64,000 nucleotides of DNA from Gautieria morchelliformis (GCA_015179125.1 WHVA01000272.1:62001-126000), one strand, 5' to 3'; shown: positions 42,388 to 54,269, numbered from the stretch's first letter. Numbers and translations are program-made. Notes: generated by a model not told the origin, from the letters alone.

Positions 42388-42619
42388 TGTAAGGTTGTTG
42401 GCTTATCACTTGTGTTATCACAAGGCAGTAGAACTCGACCAATCTGTGGTGATTCTAATACGACGTAGTGACAGTTATAAGTAAAGTTAAGCTGGGGAAT
42501 CCCGGGGGATTCCCACGCAAGAACTATACAGTGGGTCCGTGAGGACCCACTGGCGCTATGTAAGCTACCAGATATTATGTGTTGCCGCGAGGCAACACAG
42601 GTAAATACCTATATTTACA
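42388..42619 (-). repeat. Delta 3' LTR
   Basis: 232 bp, TGTAAATA at 42619 to CCTTACA at 42388. It is a diverged relative of the alpha and beta LTRs and shares the inverted repeat around GTGGGTCC..GGACCCAC. Confidence 0.88.
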
Positions 42620-42641
42620 CCCTCCCCCACTATAGAGAACT

Positions 42642-44637
42642 CTAGTCTCCATAGATGTCATCAACTGAGGTCATTATCCTCGGGTGATGGAGCTTTGTCC
42701 ATTGGGACGTCCTCGTATGGAGCCGGCAGGGGCCGGGGATCCACATGCGTCGCATCCGCATGAGCGAATGTGGATGGGCCGGGTCCAGCTCAGGGTTGAT
42801 ACAGACCTGTTTCAAGAGATGGATTGATTCCCATCTCTTGGATGAAGGCGGCCTCTGCGGCCGGATCAGGCTGCGTATATGGGGGGCGGGCCGTGAGCAG
42901 CTCCTTGTCAAGCTGTTCCGAAGTGCTCACAGCCGCTTTTTCGCAGGCGCACTGGGACATCTTCAGTCCCTGTTTATGACGCTGCTGCCCCATGTGTGCA
43001 GTGGTGTTCGCAAGTTCTTTGTCTCGAAGTCGCTGGAAGTATCCCTCGATCCAGGGGATACGTTCATGGTTGACGCCGGCATGAAGGGCTAGCCATGACG
43101 TGAGCTCCTTCAGCAGGATCTTGTGCACGAGTCTGTTCCCGAGCGGGAATGTCCCGGTGATCGAAGCCCGCAGGGTGTCTGCGGCGGGCAATCGGATCGT
43201 GACGTCGGTCACGAGGTCAAGCCATTGGCCTGGTGTACCAAACAAGTCACTTAAACACGACTTGAGAGGGGATCGTTGCTTGCCCTTGGGGGCCAGGATC
43301 CGTACCCATATCCAGATATCGATATCTGTTGTGTTGAGCCCGCCCTCCACATGATCGCGGATGGCCGGAGGGACTCCTTCGGTGTTCGACCGCCACCTGT
43401 TCAGCACTGTGATGATATCGTCAGGTGTGCCATCCAAAATGTTGATATAGTTTGGATGGGGCTTATGGGGGCCCTCCTCGCGGAGGCGCCTTCTGGCCGT
43501 GTTGATTTCCGGCATGCGCTGATTGACCAGAGTGTCCCTGGCGAGCGCGAGGAGGTCTAAAAGCCTCTGCTCGCTGATCAGGCAGATGTGGTACCACTCG
43601 GCAACCCGAGGGACTGATCTGCCTAGGGGCTTCAGTAAGCGGCCCATCACGGAGATCGGTGGATCTCCGTGTCTCAATGGCTCTCCTTCCCCCAGGTAGC
43701 GTTGTACAACTCCCGACCCCTGCGGCGGTAGCACAACGTGAGGTCCAATATACTGGGCCTGCACTGTGGCTAGTGCCTGTTGTAGCCAGGGGTCAGCGAC
43801 GCCGTGCCCCAACGACTCAGCTAGATACGCATCCTTGACGCGTTCTAGTTCATCCACCAGTCCGTTTTCCATGACTGGCGGTGGGAGGCATTTTCTGTGT
43901 TTCTGTTTGGAAACACGTTCAGGCCAATCTGGTTCATAATCGTCCCAGATTGACATGTCTGACAGCCACCCAGCCGGGATGTCGGAGTCATACGATTCAA
44001 CCGGCGCCGTTCCAGTCGACAGCATGGTGACTGTCGCTGTCCTGGATGCCGCTCGGGCATCCACAATGGGTGCCGCACTGGGCTCCATGATTCGGTTGGC
44101 CAGCATCAGGCCTGTTGACAGGGGTGTGGCCCCTGGGGCTAGTGTTGCCCCTTTTTCACACGATGGCAGTGGAGCCATCGGGTGGGAGGATGGACCGGCC
44201 ACAGGCTGAGCCTTTGGCCGTGGCAGGGCGGGACACATCCGCCTGGCTCCTTCAAGTTGTTGTTTCAACTCGTGGATTTTGTCGTCTCGGCATGAGACTT
44301 GCTCACACTTGGAGATGAGGTCCCGCTTGAGGTGCTCTGCCTGAGCGTCCTTGACTGCCATCCGCCTGGCCCCTTGGGTGATCCAGGGCCAGGCATCCTC
44401 AACAGCGTAGGCGATGTCATCGTCTAGCATCCAAATCTTACCGGAGTTAGATGACTCCGCTAGGTGTGTTGCGTATGACTCGCAACATTCGCATTTATCT
44501 GAGTGGATAATAGTGAGGCTGTCGTTCCACGATGCTATCTCCCAGTTTTCAGGAGCTAGTTTTTTTGAAAATATCGCAGTGGCCCCCTTCTTTGGGGCCA
44601 CTGGTCATGTCATGGACGTTGATGGCTCAACATCCAT
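42642..44637 (-). CDS. Delta: third ORF (ORF3) of G3 Gypsy elements, near full length
   Basis: The least damaged copy over its 5' part. ATG at 44635-44637 (MDVEPSTSMT), then a TGA, then a 603-codon open stretch 44601-42790. Conserved with beta and gamma: W.DSLTIIHSDKCECCESYATHL (HxDxCxxC), IAYAVEDAWPWI (beta VDAAWGWL), a helical charged segment, PVAGPSSHP, DIPAGWLSDMSIWDDYEPD, AYLAESLGHGVADPWLQQAL and AQYIGPHVVLPP. Next come WYHICLISEQRLLDLLALA, NILDGTPDDIITVLNRW and WIWVRILAPKGKQ. It continues with LSDLFGTPGQW and LTSWLALHAGVNHERI, then a tail ending DDIYGD near the TAG at 42642. That last stretch is reached after a TGA at ~42790 and a one-base shift. Total ~640 residues. No membrane segment or known catalytic motif is visible. 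Confidence 0.78.
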
Positions 44638-44779
44638 GGCTTCTTTGATGCCATCCATCTTCGTTAGAAGATGGTGGTGGTCGCTTCTTAAGAAGTGAAG
44701 CACCCTTAGAGAGATCCGAGGTGAAAATTTATAGCGCCATGGCTTGGTTTGTCACATGATCACATGTGACCAACATGTC

Positions 44780-44913
44780 CTAATGCCATTTAGGCAGGTC
44801 GCGCGGTTTGGCCACACCTTGAAGCTCTAGATAGGTATCTAGGGCTTCGAGGTCCTTACACGATGACATGGGCTCCCATGTCACGTCTCCTAGAGTCCAT
44901 CTGACTTGGAACT
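44780..44913 (-). pseudogene. Delta: Pol chromodomain C-terminal end
   Basis: Reads QVRWTLGDVTWEPMSSCKDL, EALDTYLELQGVAKPRDLPK and a TAG at 44780-44782. Matches gamma 15260-15403. Cut upstream by the epsilon LTR at base 44914. Confidence 0.82.
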
Positions 44914-45262
44914 TGTCAAGGGAACACCAATCGCATGCCTTATCTCAGTGCGCATTATCGCATGCATGTTGTTGGTGGCCCCTGAACTTCTCCTGGCCTT
45001 CGGCGTCCTTCTGTCTTGTGTTCCATTTATTTCCCTTCCTGTTCCAGCCCCTTCTGACATCATTCCTTCCTTATCTGTCCAGCCCGGTTATCGCTGGCGT
45101 GATTGCTTATGTAACTCGGGCATTCGGTGATTGGGCTAGCATGCCCGAGTTTACTTATAGTTGTAGTTAGGTGGCGAAGGGGTTCCTTAGAGTTTTCTCT
45201 TTGGATCCCCCTTCGCCAGTTCGCTGCTTGAGTGTAGAGTGTCTGCCTAGGTTGCCCTTATA
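44914..45262 (+). repeat. Epsilon 5' LTR
   Basis: Starts TGTCAAGGGAACACC and is recognisable to CCTTATAG (45262). It has a ~27-bp duplication absent from the 3' LTR (GCATGCC..ATCGCATGC area, 44935-44970) and lacks a ~60-bp insert that the 3' LTR has. The exact right end is uncertain because no CA terminus is evident. Confidence 0.8.
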
Positions 45263-45380
45263 GTAGAAATCTCTCTCTAGAGCACCGGTTGCGAAATCAC
45301 CCGACTTCAAATCGAACACCCTTCGAAAGCAGCGATTTTAGCAATCCCTTCTCATACCCTGACACCCTCTAACACTTACC

Positions 45381-46493
45381 ATGGACAACCTGCCATCTGC
45401 TGCTGAAGTTTTAGACCGCTTGGTGGCGATAGAGCAAGAGTTGATGAGAGAGAGGCAGGAAAAACAAGATCTGGAGACGAGGTTGAATACCCTGCAGGCT
45501 ACGACCACTGGGCTGATGGCTGGACTCCCTAGTCACATTCACACCTCTTCAAAGTGAACAGCTGAGCCAGCAAAGCCTTCTGAGTATGATGGTGATCGTG
45601 CAAATGGTCGCAACTTCATCCAGTCATGCAGCCTCTACCTGGGTGTGTGTGCGAGCAACTTCCCAGATGAGCAGTCACAGATCCTTTGGGCGATGTCCTT
45701 CATGAAAACAGGGAGGGCTGCGACTTTTGCCACTCGTGCATTCACTCATGAAGAAAAGCATGGCACACCGCTCTATGCGACCTGGAAGGATTTCATTGAA
45801 GCATTTCGCCAGCAGTTCTATCCCCTACATGAGGCCACTAATGCAATGAATCAACTGGAATCGCGCCAGTACCACAAGGGCAAGCGTTCAGTTGACAAAT
45901 ACACCGATGGGTTCGAAGAGCTGGTTGAGAAGGCTGAATACACAGATGGGAGATCAATTGTGATGAACTTCCGTTGAGGTCTTGAACCTGCGATCCAGAG
46001 TTGCATTGCATTGACGTTGGATGGCAGGCCAAAGGACGATGACCCTTCTGCATGGTATGGAGCGACAAGAACAGTTGCACTCACGCATGCAGCCAATGAA
46101 GCGTTCCAGGGACCTAGGGTGACAAACCGTGGGCCTCCCCCGCTGCCAGTTTTTCGCAAGGGAGGTGAATCACATACCAGGTTCACCAGTCAACCCCCTT
46201 CGAGGTCAGCAATAATGCCAGTGCCCACACCCCTTCCAACTGCCTCTGGACCCACTCCGATGGATGTGGATGCTGCGAAAAAGCGATTCCCGCAGCCACT
46301 CACCTGTCGGTGCTGTGGGAAGGTCAGGCATTTCACACAAGAATTCCCCCAGGCCTACAATGTCCGCTACATGACAGCTGATGAGTGTGAGGAGCTGCTG
46401 GAGCACTGGATGGTTGCTGCAGATGTGCGAGATGTCGCTGAGGAAGAGTTCAAGAAGGATGATGTGGAGGATTTTGTGTCGCGCAGCGAGTGA
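45381..46493 (+). pseudogene. Epsilon gag
   Basis: ATG at 45381 (MDNLPSAAEVLDRLVAIEQE), a coiled-coil-like start, then TGA at 45555, then KPSEYDGDRANGRNFIQSC. The retrotransposon Gag core follows (QILWAMSFMKTGRAATFA, WKDFIEAFRQQFYPLHE, YTDGFEELVEKAEY). A second TGA (45975) precedes GLEPAIQSCIALT. The C-terminal knuckle reads CRCCGKVRHFTQEF: the final cysteine is phenylalanine and the usual glycine before histidine is arginine, so zinc binding is lost. Ends at TGA 46491-46493. Confidence 0.9.
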
Positions 46494-46684
46494 GAGATGT
46501 GCCCTCGCTGCCCCTGTCCAATCACTTTGCTGCCCTGTCAATAGCCCCAGATACTGAAGATACAATTCACGTGTCAGAAACTGGGTCGCGCGCAGCAAGC
46601 GATAAAGACACATCAACCGACGACATTCTAAAAGGTCCTTCACCACAATTGAAGCGTTAGGAGCGAGCCCTTCCCAAGCACTTC

Positions 46685-48866
46685 ATGGTCACATCTGTTC
46701 CCTCTCCAAATTCACTGAACCTCAAGGTAGAGATCCAGACAACAGACACAGCTGAGGTCAAAGGGGTGACTGCCCTCCTTGACAGTGGTGCAACTGGGTT
46801 GTTCATCGACAGCGAATTTGTTGCCACTGAGAAGTTAACCATGCGATCACTGACACGCCCTGCCCCTGTGTACAATGTTGATGGCACCCTCAATGAGGGT
46901 GGAGCAATTCGCAATGTTGTTGATGTCATCCTGCGATTCCGCAATCACTCCGAACATGCTGTCTTCACCGTTACAAACCTTTGGGGAGCACAAGATGATC
47001 CTCAGATATCCATGGCTCCGGGAGCACAACCCAGAGGTTAAGTGGCGAATGCAGGAGGTGACACTGAGTCGATGCCCTGCACAGTGTCACACCTGCAGAG
47101 CAACACTGCAGGAAGAGCGGAAAGAGGAGGCCAGGATATGTGCATGCCGCATGGGCCCTCTGCCCCAGATGGTGGAAGAGGAAGAGAGTGAGACCGAAGA
47201 AGATGAGCCAGGTGACATTGAGCCCCTTCTGGAGCCAGGCAACTGCCTGTTTGCGACTGTGTCCACGCGCAATGTACCTGTACCCATTACCGCAGCCACC
47301 ACAACCACTTCACAGCAGCTAGCGGAAAAGGCCCTTCGCAGTGTACCCCCAGCCGAAAAGGAACTCATCCCTCCGTACCTCCATGACTTTGAGGATGTTT
47401 TCGCTAAAGAGTCCTTTGATTCACTTCCCGAACGCAGGACATGGGACCATGCAATTGAGCTCGAGCCGGGAGCCAACCCATCTGCATGCAAGGTTTACCC
47501 ACTTGCCCCCAGTGAACAGTTGCAGCTGGATGAATTCCTGCAGGAAAACCTGCGCACTAGTCGCATTCGCCCCTCGAAATCACCTATGGCCAGCCCAGTG
47601 TTCTTCATCAAGAAGAAGGATGGGTCACTGCGACTGGTCCAGGATTATCGCATGCTCAATGCCATGACAGTGAAGAACCGCTACCCCCTCCCCATCATTT
47701 CTGAGCTCATCGCGCAGCTTCATGGAGGAAAATACTTCACCAAGCTAGATGTGTGATGGGGTTTCAACAATGTGCGGATAAAGGATGGCGATGAGTGGAA
47801 GGCTGCATTCCACACTAATCGCAGTCTCTTTGAACCCCTCGTCATGTTCTTTTGGCTCACAAACAGTCCTGCGACATTTCAAACCATGATGAATGATATC
47901 TTCCAAGACCTCATCCTGGAAGGGCATGTGTGTGTGTACCTGGATGACATCCTGATCTTCACTGACATCCTTGAGGAGGATCACCGACTTCTGCGAATAG
48001 TCCTTGAGCACCTACGGCAGCACAAGCTCTATCTTTGCCCTGAGAAATGCGAATTTGAGCGAACGAAGATTGAGTACCTTGGGCTCATTGTGTCACATGG
48101 GAAGGTGGAGATGGACCCTGTCAAGGTGGCAGGTGTCATGGACTGGCCAACCCCAGCAAATCACAAAGAGGTGCAGGCCTTCCTGGGATTTGCCAAATTT
48201 TATAGCCAGTTCGTCGAGGGCTTCTCACATCATGGGTGACCCCTGTTCGAGCTCACCAAGAAGGACATACAATGGTCATGGGGTGATTGCGAACAGCAAG
48301 CATTTGATGGGCTAAAGCGGTGATTCACATCAACACCGATCCTGCACTTTGCAGATGACAATCAACCATACCGGGTGGAGGCTGACAGTTCAGATGTCAC
48401 CACTGGTGCAGTCCTGCCCCAGCGATCTCCATATGACGACAAATGGCATCCCATTGCGTTTTACTCCAAGAGTCTCACTCCTGTGGAGAGAAATTATGAG
48501 ATTCATGACAAGGAGATGCTGGTGATTATTCGTGCCCTAGAGGAATGGCGACATTTCCCTGAAGGCACTAAGCATCGCATTGAGATCTGGACTGACCACA
48601 AGAACCTGGAATATTTTCGCACTGCAAAGAAGCTTAATTGCAGGCAGGCTAGATGGTCCCTCTACTTGTCGCATTTTGATTTTGAGCTTCACCATCGGCC
48701 TGGTGTCACGATGGGCAAGTCAGATGCACCGTCGCAGCGCTCAGACCATGGGTCAGGAGCAGGTGACAACAGTGATTTGACACTCCTACGCCCAGAGCTG
48801 TTCATTGTTCGCGCCCTGGAGGGGCTCACCCTGGTGGGGAAGAATGTGGGATTATTCGCGACATGA
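46685..48866 (+). pseudogene. Epsilon protease, reverse transcriptase and RNase H
   Basis: Protease with TALLDSGATGLFIDSEF (active DSG, near 46770-46815). One extra T near 46981 shifts the frame at TNL, restored in the next frame as MILRYPWLREHNPEVKW. RT: HAIELEPGANPSACKVYPL, FIKKKDGSLRLVQDYRMLN, YFTKLDV-stop-WGFNNVRI (TGA 47754), TNSPATFQTMMNDIF and catalytic VYLDDILIF (47935-47961). Then KIEYLGLIVSHGKVEMDP, FLGFAKFYSQFVEGF, TGA at 48237 and 48321. RNase H: VEADSSDVTTGAVL, PIAFYSKSLTPVERNYEIHD, IWTDHKNLEYFRTAKKLNCR. One base is missing near 48842. Confidence 0.92.
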
Positions 48867-50407
48867 AGAAGGCATTTGGAGATGGGTCACTGGAGGATGA
48901 GGTTGCAGGGGTGGTAAAGAAGCTGCGAGAGTCTGGTGGGAAATCGCTGGTGTCTGCAGAGTGGGCTGAGATGGATGGGTTGCTCACATTCTGAGGTAAA
49001 GTTTATGTTCCAGACATCCAGGACCTCAGGCGACGAATTGTCACCCAGCACCATGATTCGCAGGTCGCTGGTCATCCTAGGCGATGGAAGACCCTTGAAT
49101 CTGTCTCATGAAATTACTGGTGGCCCCATATGTCGCAGTATGTTGGCGAGTACTCCAAAACGTGCGATTTGTGCCTGCAAACAAAGGCACAAAGGCAGCC
49201 ACCCCTCGGTGAACTACATACACTCCCTGTCCCTGAAGTATGCTGGGACACGATCAGTGTTGACTTCATTGTGGAACTGCCTGATGCACATGGCTATGAT
49301 GCCGTGATGAATGTAGTGGATTCCGTCTCCAAGCAGGCACACTTCATCCCCACCAACACCACAATCACTGCAGCTGGAGCAGCGCAACGTTTCCTACACC
49401 ATGTCTGGAAGCTGCATGGCCTCCCGTGAACAGTGGTGTCAGATCGTGGGGTCCAGTTCGTGCACGAATTCACTTGGGAGCTTTATCACCTGCTGGGAAT
49501 TTGCATCGCAGCCTCCACAGTGTACCACCCACAGACTGATGGACAGACACAGCGACTCAATCAAGAGCTAGAGCAGTACCTTCGACTCTTTGTCAATGAG
49601 CGACAAGACAACTGGGACGACCTCTTGCCCATGGCTGAGTTCCAGTACAACAACCATGTGCATGCTTCCACTCGTCAATCACCCTTCATGCGGGACACTG
49701 GGCGGCACCCGCGAATGGGCTTCAAACCACATTAACCCTCATCAAACCTTGAGCCTGTCAATGAATTCAAGGAACGCATGGAGGAGTCACTGTCAGAAGT
49801 GAAGTCGGCACTGGAAAAGTCGAAGGAGGATATGGCGACATACTATAATCGCCGACGCGAGCCAGCACCTACATTTTTGCCGGGTAACAAGGTTTACCTT
49901 GATGCAAGTAATATACACACCACCCATCCGTCGAAAAAGCTAGCTCATCGGCAACTTGGCCCCTACATTGTCGAACGCCAAGTTGGGCCACAAGCCTACC
50001 GTCTCTGCCTCCCGAGGTCTCTGAGTCACCTCCGCCCCTTTTTCCCTGTCATTAAGCTCACTCCTGCCCCATCCGATCCAATCCCGGGTCGGCGACCATC
50101 CCCACCACCTCCACCCATCCTTAGAGAGGGCGATGAGCACTTTGAAGTCGAACAGGTGTTAGACAGTCGCATGTGAGCAAATCGCCTCCAGTTCCTCATC
50201 AAGTGGAAGGGGTATGGCTATGAAGAGAATTCTTGGGAAAATGAGGGTGATGTCCAAGCTCCTGACCTCATTGCCGACTTCTACCGTTCACATCCGGGTG
50301 CCCCTCATCGCATTCGCTCCTTGGAGGCTGTCACCTTTCAGAAGCGCATCCCTGTTCCACCTGTGGGACTTCATGCGTCGGGTCGCCGCATTCTAGAGGG
50401 GGGGTGA
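48845..50407 (+). pseudogene. Epsilon integrase and chromodomain
   Basis: HHCC zinc finger (HHDSQVAGHPRRWKTLE with the CDLCLQTK pair), TGA at 48992 and 49109. Catalytic D,D,E: ISVDFIVELPD, VVSDRGVQFV (after TGA 49427) and TDGQTQRLNQELEQYL. C-terminal GPY-type module: AHRQLGPYIVERQVGP. TAA at 49733. Chromodomain: HFEVEQVLDSRM-stop-ANRLQFLIKWKGY, EENSWENEGDV and LIADFYRSHP (about 50138-50310). The final codons CTAGAGGGGGGGTGA form the purine tract, so the stop at 50405-50407 touches the LTR at 50408. Chromodomains of this kind guide insertion to heterochromatin. Confidence 0.92.
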
Positions 50408-50785
50408 TGTCAAGGGAACACCAATCGCATGCGTGTTGTTGGTGGCCCTGAACTTCTCCTAGCCTTTGGCATCCTTCTGTCTTGTGTTCCGTTTATTTCC
50501 CTTCCTGTTCCAGCCCCTTCCAACATCATTCCTTCCTTATCTGTCCAGCCCGGTTATCGCTGGCGTGATTGCTTATGTAACTCGGGCATTCGGTGATCGG
50601 CCTAGCATGCCCGAGTTTACTTATAGTCGTAGTTAGGTGGCGAAGGGGTTCCTTAGAGTTTTCTCTTTGGATCCCCCTTCGCCAGGTATGGCTGTGTCCT
50701 GTATATAGTTCTCTATCTTACTTTGGATCCCCCTTTGCCAGTTCGCTGCTTGAGTGTAGAGCGTCTGCCTAGGTTGCCCTTATAG
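50408..50785 (+). repeat. Epsilon 3' LTR
   Basis: Matches 44914-45262. It contains a partial tandem duplication: CTTTGGATCCCCCTTCGCCA recurs as CTTTGGATCCCCCTTTGCCA about 58 bp later (50664 and 50722 areas). The same extended form is seen in the LTR fragment at 62847-62957. Confidence 0.82.
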
Positions 50786-51944
50786 CTGCAATACCCTGGA
50801 AGCACCGGTGATAAATCTGGGTAATGATAACTTTAGTAGTGAAGTCTGAATGAAGGAGTCTAAATTGGCGCTGTTGTGATAAACGCAACTATCCCATTTT
50901 AAATCATTTATATATAAAAGAAACTAATAAAGAAGGAAAAACAAGAAAAAAAGATCAAAAAAAAAAAAAAAAGAAATAGAAATGACACTTATGATAGACG
51001 TCGGTGCAGACGACGATCACACAAATTTACGACATGCTATATTACCCATAGATCGCGTAATGTACAGAAGTTCGGGCATTGACCACGTGCGGTCGATCAG
51101 CGACGGCGTGCCTATCGAGTGATGGCATCGGCCATAACGTCGACAGGCGCCAGGCCACAGGCACCGAGTGGGTGCGGGCACCAAACGCCGCACAGGACAA
51201 TAGACCGCACAGGAATATAGGGTGCTGTGGGCGACTTGAGAAAGTCATCCGCAGTATACATACTCAATTAGCTGCCCCACAGAAAGGGCACAGAGACAGC
51301 AGCCCCATCACCAAGCCCAGCATTTATGCTAGGCAGGGCAAATCCAGCTCCATTTTTCTATTTGAACTCCATGACACGTCTGACTGACTACTATCCTAAC
51401 ATCATGTGGACAGGGGCTTTGTATACTAGGTACAGATCTCTATTCCAAAGCCCAGACAATCCTAACAACATCCCCATCACCCCATGACTTTATGACTATA
51501 AATTAGTCACTCCTTAGTTACAAACAGCGTTTCGACCCATCTGTCCAATATCTTGAGTACTGGTAGTTACTACTAATATAGTATAAATAGCTAGTACGAA
51601 TGTATGAACGAAATCATCCAGAATCGATTCTGCCTCCTGAAATTGCTGTAGTCTTGTTTGATAGATACAGAGCTCAGATCTTGATAGTTTATTCTAAATC
51701 TTCGTCGAGGGTTTACTATCACTGTTTACTCTATACTCCCTCAAAAGTGAATGCTTTTCATCTGACTATTCTTCGGATCGACACCAATCTTCTGTCGACA
51801 CGGTCACGTGACCCTCTTTCATCAGTGCTGGACGCGCCTCGATAGGCTTAGTCAGCACACAGAAGAGAGCCGAATATAGTGGTTTCGACCACTAAGCAAT
51901 ACATTTCACTTGCTGAAAGGCACCAATTAACATCTTAATCCAAA
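50786..51944. other. No recognised gene; poly-A tract
   Basis: Contains A-rich sequence with a run of ~16 A at 50957-50973. ORFs at 51079-51387 and 51600-51845 have no domain I recognise. Confidence 0.45.
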
Positions 51945-52350
51945 AGGCACCTGTACACTTCTTCATTTGAAAGGCCCCTCCGAACGCTTCTTGAATGGAG
52001 ACACTAAAGACCTCCCAATCTTCAGCTGCATGTCCATTGAATGCCTTGAAAATGAGATGCTGGGATCAATCAAGGTAGCGAAACATAACCTTCACCCATT
52101 CATTCTTCAAGAGCTGAACATCACCAGCACAGGTCTCACAGACTTTGAGGAACTCAGCGATGTCTTCATCTTCCCTGTTGAACATCTTTGGGGCCTTCTT
52201 TGATCTGGGTGCAGGCATAGCCACTTTACCAGTGGGGTGTGCCATTGGTAGAGCAGGCAGCAGTGGAGGAGGTGCAGGAGGAGGTGCAGAGGGCATAGGA
52301 AGGTGGGGAAAGGAGGAGAGCCTAGGAATATGGGAAGGGGTCGAGTACAA
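51945..52350 (-). pseudogene. Gypsy gag fragment (N-terminal)
   Basis: Reads MYSTPSHIPRLSSFPHLP, a proline-rich leader, then PAPRSKKAPKMFNREDED, IAEFLKVCETCAGDVQLLKN and EWVKVMFRYLD. After a TGA (52063-52065), SQHLIFKAFNGHAAEDWEVF follows. This is the start of a fungal Gypsy Gag core; the downstream element is missing. It differs from both G3 and epsilon. Confidence 0.68.
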
Positions 52351-52984
52351 GCTGTGAAGAACACGATCTGTTGGAGGCGGTGGTTTATTTGAGTGTTTTG
52401 GAATGTTGGAGGTTTTGGAAATGAAAAGGAAGTGCAGGGTATAGCTTTAGAGTGATACTTTTAATCTCAAGGTTTGTAGTTCAACCTTGTGAGGCTCCAG
52501 TATGTAAGAACCCTATGTACCACAGGTGCAGAAACAAGGATAAGTAGAGCTGCATGATCTTAAGATCGCACTAGCTAAGCTTCGAGCTTGAGTGAGGTGC
52601 AGAAATCAAGATGCATTTTGTAGGCCTAAGTACAGAGCTACTTATAGGTAAAAGAACAATGGAATGTGCAGTGGCACAAGTGGATTATGGTGGACATATG
52701 CAGACATGATCAGTGGGCTGCATCAGTAAGGTACACATGAGTGGACAAAGTGGACATATGCAGACCTAATGCAATCAGTGGACTGCATCAACAAGGTATG
52801 CATGCATGAAACAAAAAAAAAGGGGGAATAGTGTCCAAATCTTAATCACTATTAGTCCAAAAATAGAACATTGAGACAAAGTGAGAAATAGACTGTATCT
52901 GAAATCACTGTACAGGGAGCTATGCTCCCTTACAGTGTGTGCTTATATAAGTGACCATTTCCTGATTGTCCACAACTAGGCAGC
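52351..52984. repeat. Unrecognised sequence with a ~55-bp tandem repeat
   Basis: Possibly the leader or LTR of the gag fragment. A unit GTGGACATATGCAGAC...ATCAGTGG.CTGCATCA occurs twice, at about 52689-52730 and 52748-52791. No ORF of note. Confidence 0.6.
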
Positions 52985-53003
52985 GCAGCTGTCTTACAGT
53001 AGG

Positions 53004-53330
53004 ATGGAAAGTAACAGAAGAAAAATGATGGAACAATATACTAGATTGGGAATGGAAAATGTTGAAAATGATTCCAGTTATCTCAGTAAGCTAATTGGAG
53101 TCATAAAAGGTCTTGACTGTCCTATAGTAAAATTCTGTTTGGAAAGACAGGAAGATAGAAAAGAAAAAGGTAAATATATCCCTTTCATACTGACAATGTA
53201 TGAAGGTTGCAAAAGAAAAGGAGAAGTAGATGTGAATAAGATACTAAGTAAATTTCCTGAAATATTTGAAACAATAAAAAGAGATCTTGGAATAAAAGGA
53301 GAACCTCAATCTTATTTAGGAGAATCATAG
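53004..53330 (+). pseudogene. ORF X2, more complete copy (unknown protein)
   Basis: The homologous frame begins upstream as TVGWKVTEE, and one base has been lost in GAAGAAAAATG near 53023. The ORF then reads MMEQYTRLGMENVENDSSYL, SKLIGVIKGLDCPI, LERQEDRKEKGKYIPFILTM, YEGCKRKGEVDVNKI and KFPEIFETIKRDLGI, with its stop at 53328-53330. Small, charged, lysine-rich; no domain recognised. Similar to 37236-37439. Confidence 0.55.
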
Positions 53331-53616
53331 AATATAGTATTTATATGTCTTAAAATTCTCTCCTAGGAGGTCAATCAAAAAGGCCATGTGATACAACATA
53401 AAGAGTATTAATAACAATATATTGTTGTAAGGAAATAAATAATTCTTCTTTTGTCCCTCCTGAGTGGTGGCTGTGCCAACAAGAATGAATCTTCTTATTT
53501 TGTGTTGGCAGATGTTTATAACTGTCATATATATGTATATACATCTTAGCTAATCTATATCTCATAAAATATATCACAATTGAGACAGTTGCCAGAACCT
53601 GTAAGGCATGCTTAAT

Positions 53617-54269
53617 TGTTACGTATTGAGATTTCCACAAGTCAGAACTGGAAAGGACATTGGCTTCAACTTATATGTTGTGCCCCCAATAAACTATGGT
53701 CCTAAGTATTTTGGAATGCAGGTCAGAAGTCGGAAAGTATTGAGCTAAAGATAAGTCAGAACTTGAGTCGGAACTGAGTCAGAAGGCGGAAGGCAGAGAG
53801 ACGGAGGTCTTGCTAAACTCGCTGTGCTAAGAACAGGAGACAGAGCGAAGGAAATCAAGTATCGAAGGTGATTATCTGATTGCAGAATAACAGACATACA
53901 TGAGAGGCTTTTTATACAAAGAGCTGAGACAACATGTAATGAGGTAGTACTAAGCAAATTCCAGAGAGAGCAGAAGTCGAATAGACATACGGGATAACTA
54001 ACTAATTGGGAACAAGGGGACTACAAGGGGGGTTCAGGGTAAGGTAAAACAATGGCAAAGAACAAGGGGTCGGAAAACATATCTGACAACGAAACTACAA
54101 GGAGGACTGGACATATGGTCTTGCTGTACTGAGAAGCAGGTCCGGTGGGTCCAGGCAATAGAGTTGAAAGAACAAGGGAATAAAACAAGGGGCAGAATGT
54201 CGGAACTATCGGAGGGTCAGAATGTGTGCAGAACTGAGTGTTGGAAATCAGAACTGCATGGTCATAACA
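53617..54269. repeat. Solo LTR 1 (653 bp) with TSD TTAAT
   Basis: Ends TGTTACG..CATAACA. Flanked by TTAAT at 53612-53616 and 54270-54274. The unoccupied site is in AT-rich copy 1 (36010-36014). Contains GGANNN-type repeats (GTCGGAACTGAGTCAGAAGG). A related, longer copy of its second half is at 63471-63950. Confidence 0.9.

Larger units (their letters stand above)
42388..44913 (-). mobile_element. G3 Gypsy element, copy delta (3' part)
   Basis: On the minus strand: the end of the chromodomain (44913-44780), a 142-bp gap, third ORF (44637 to ~42642), purine tract GTGGGGGAGGG and a complete 3' LTR (42619-42388). Its 5' part is cut off by the epsilon LTR at 44914. Confidence 0.88.
44914..50785 (+). 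mobile_element. Epsilon: chromodomain Ty3/Gypsy element, full length but inactive
   Basis: 5.9 kb with LTRs at 44914-45262 and 50408-50785, Gag, protease, RT, RNase H, integrase and chromodomain in Gypsy order. Nine in-frame TGA and one TAA interrupt the coding region, plus two one-base frameshifts. It is inserted into delta's chromodomain on the left; delta does not resume on the right, so the locus has been rearranged or deleted since. Confidence 0.93.

Noticed and set aside
45275..45320. tRNA-like stretch after the epsilon 5' LTR (TAGAGCACCGG, then TTCAAATCGAAC)
   Set aside because: It recalls a D-arm and T-arm, but no acceptor stem or proper anticodon arm can be drawn. It could be chance or a degenerate primer region.
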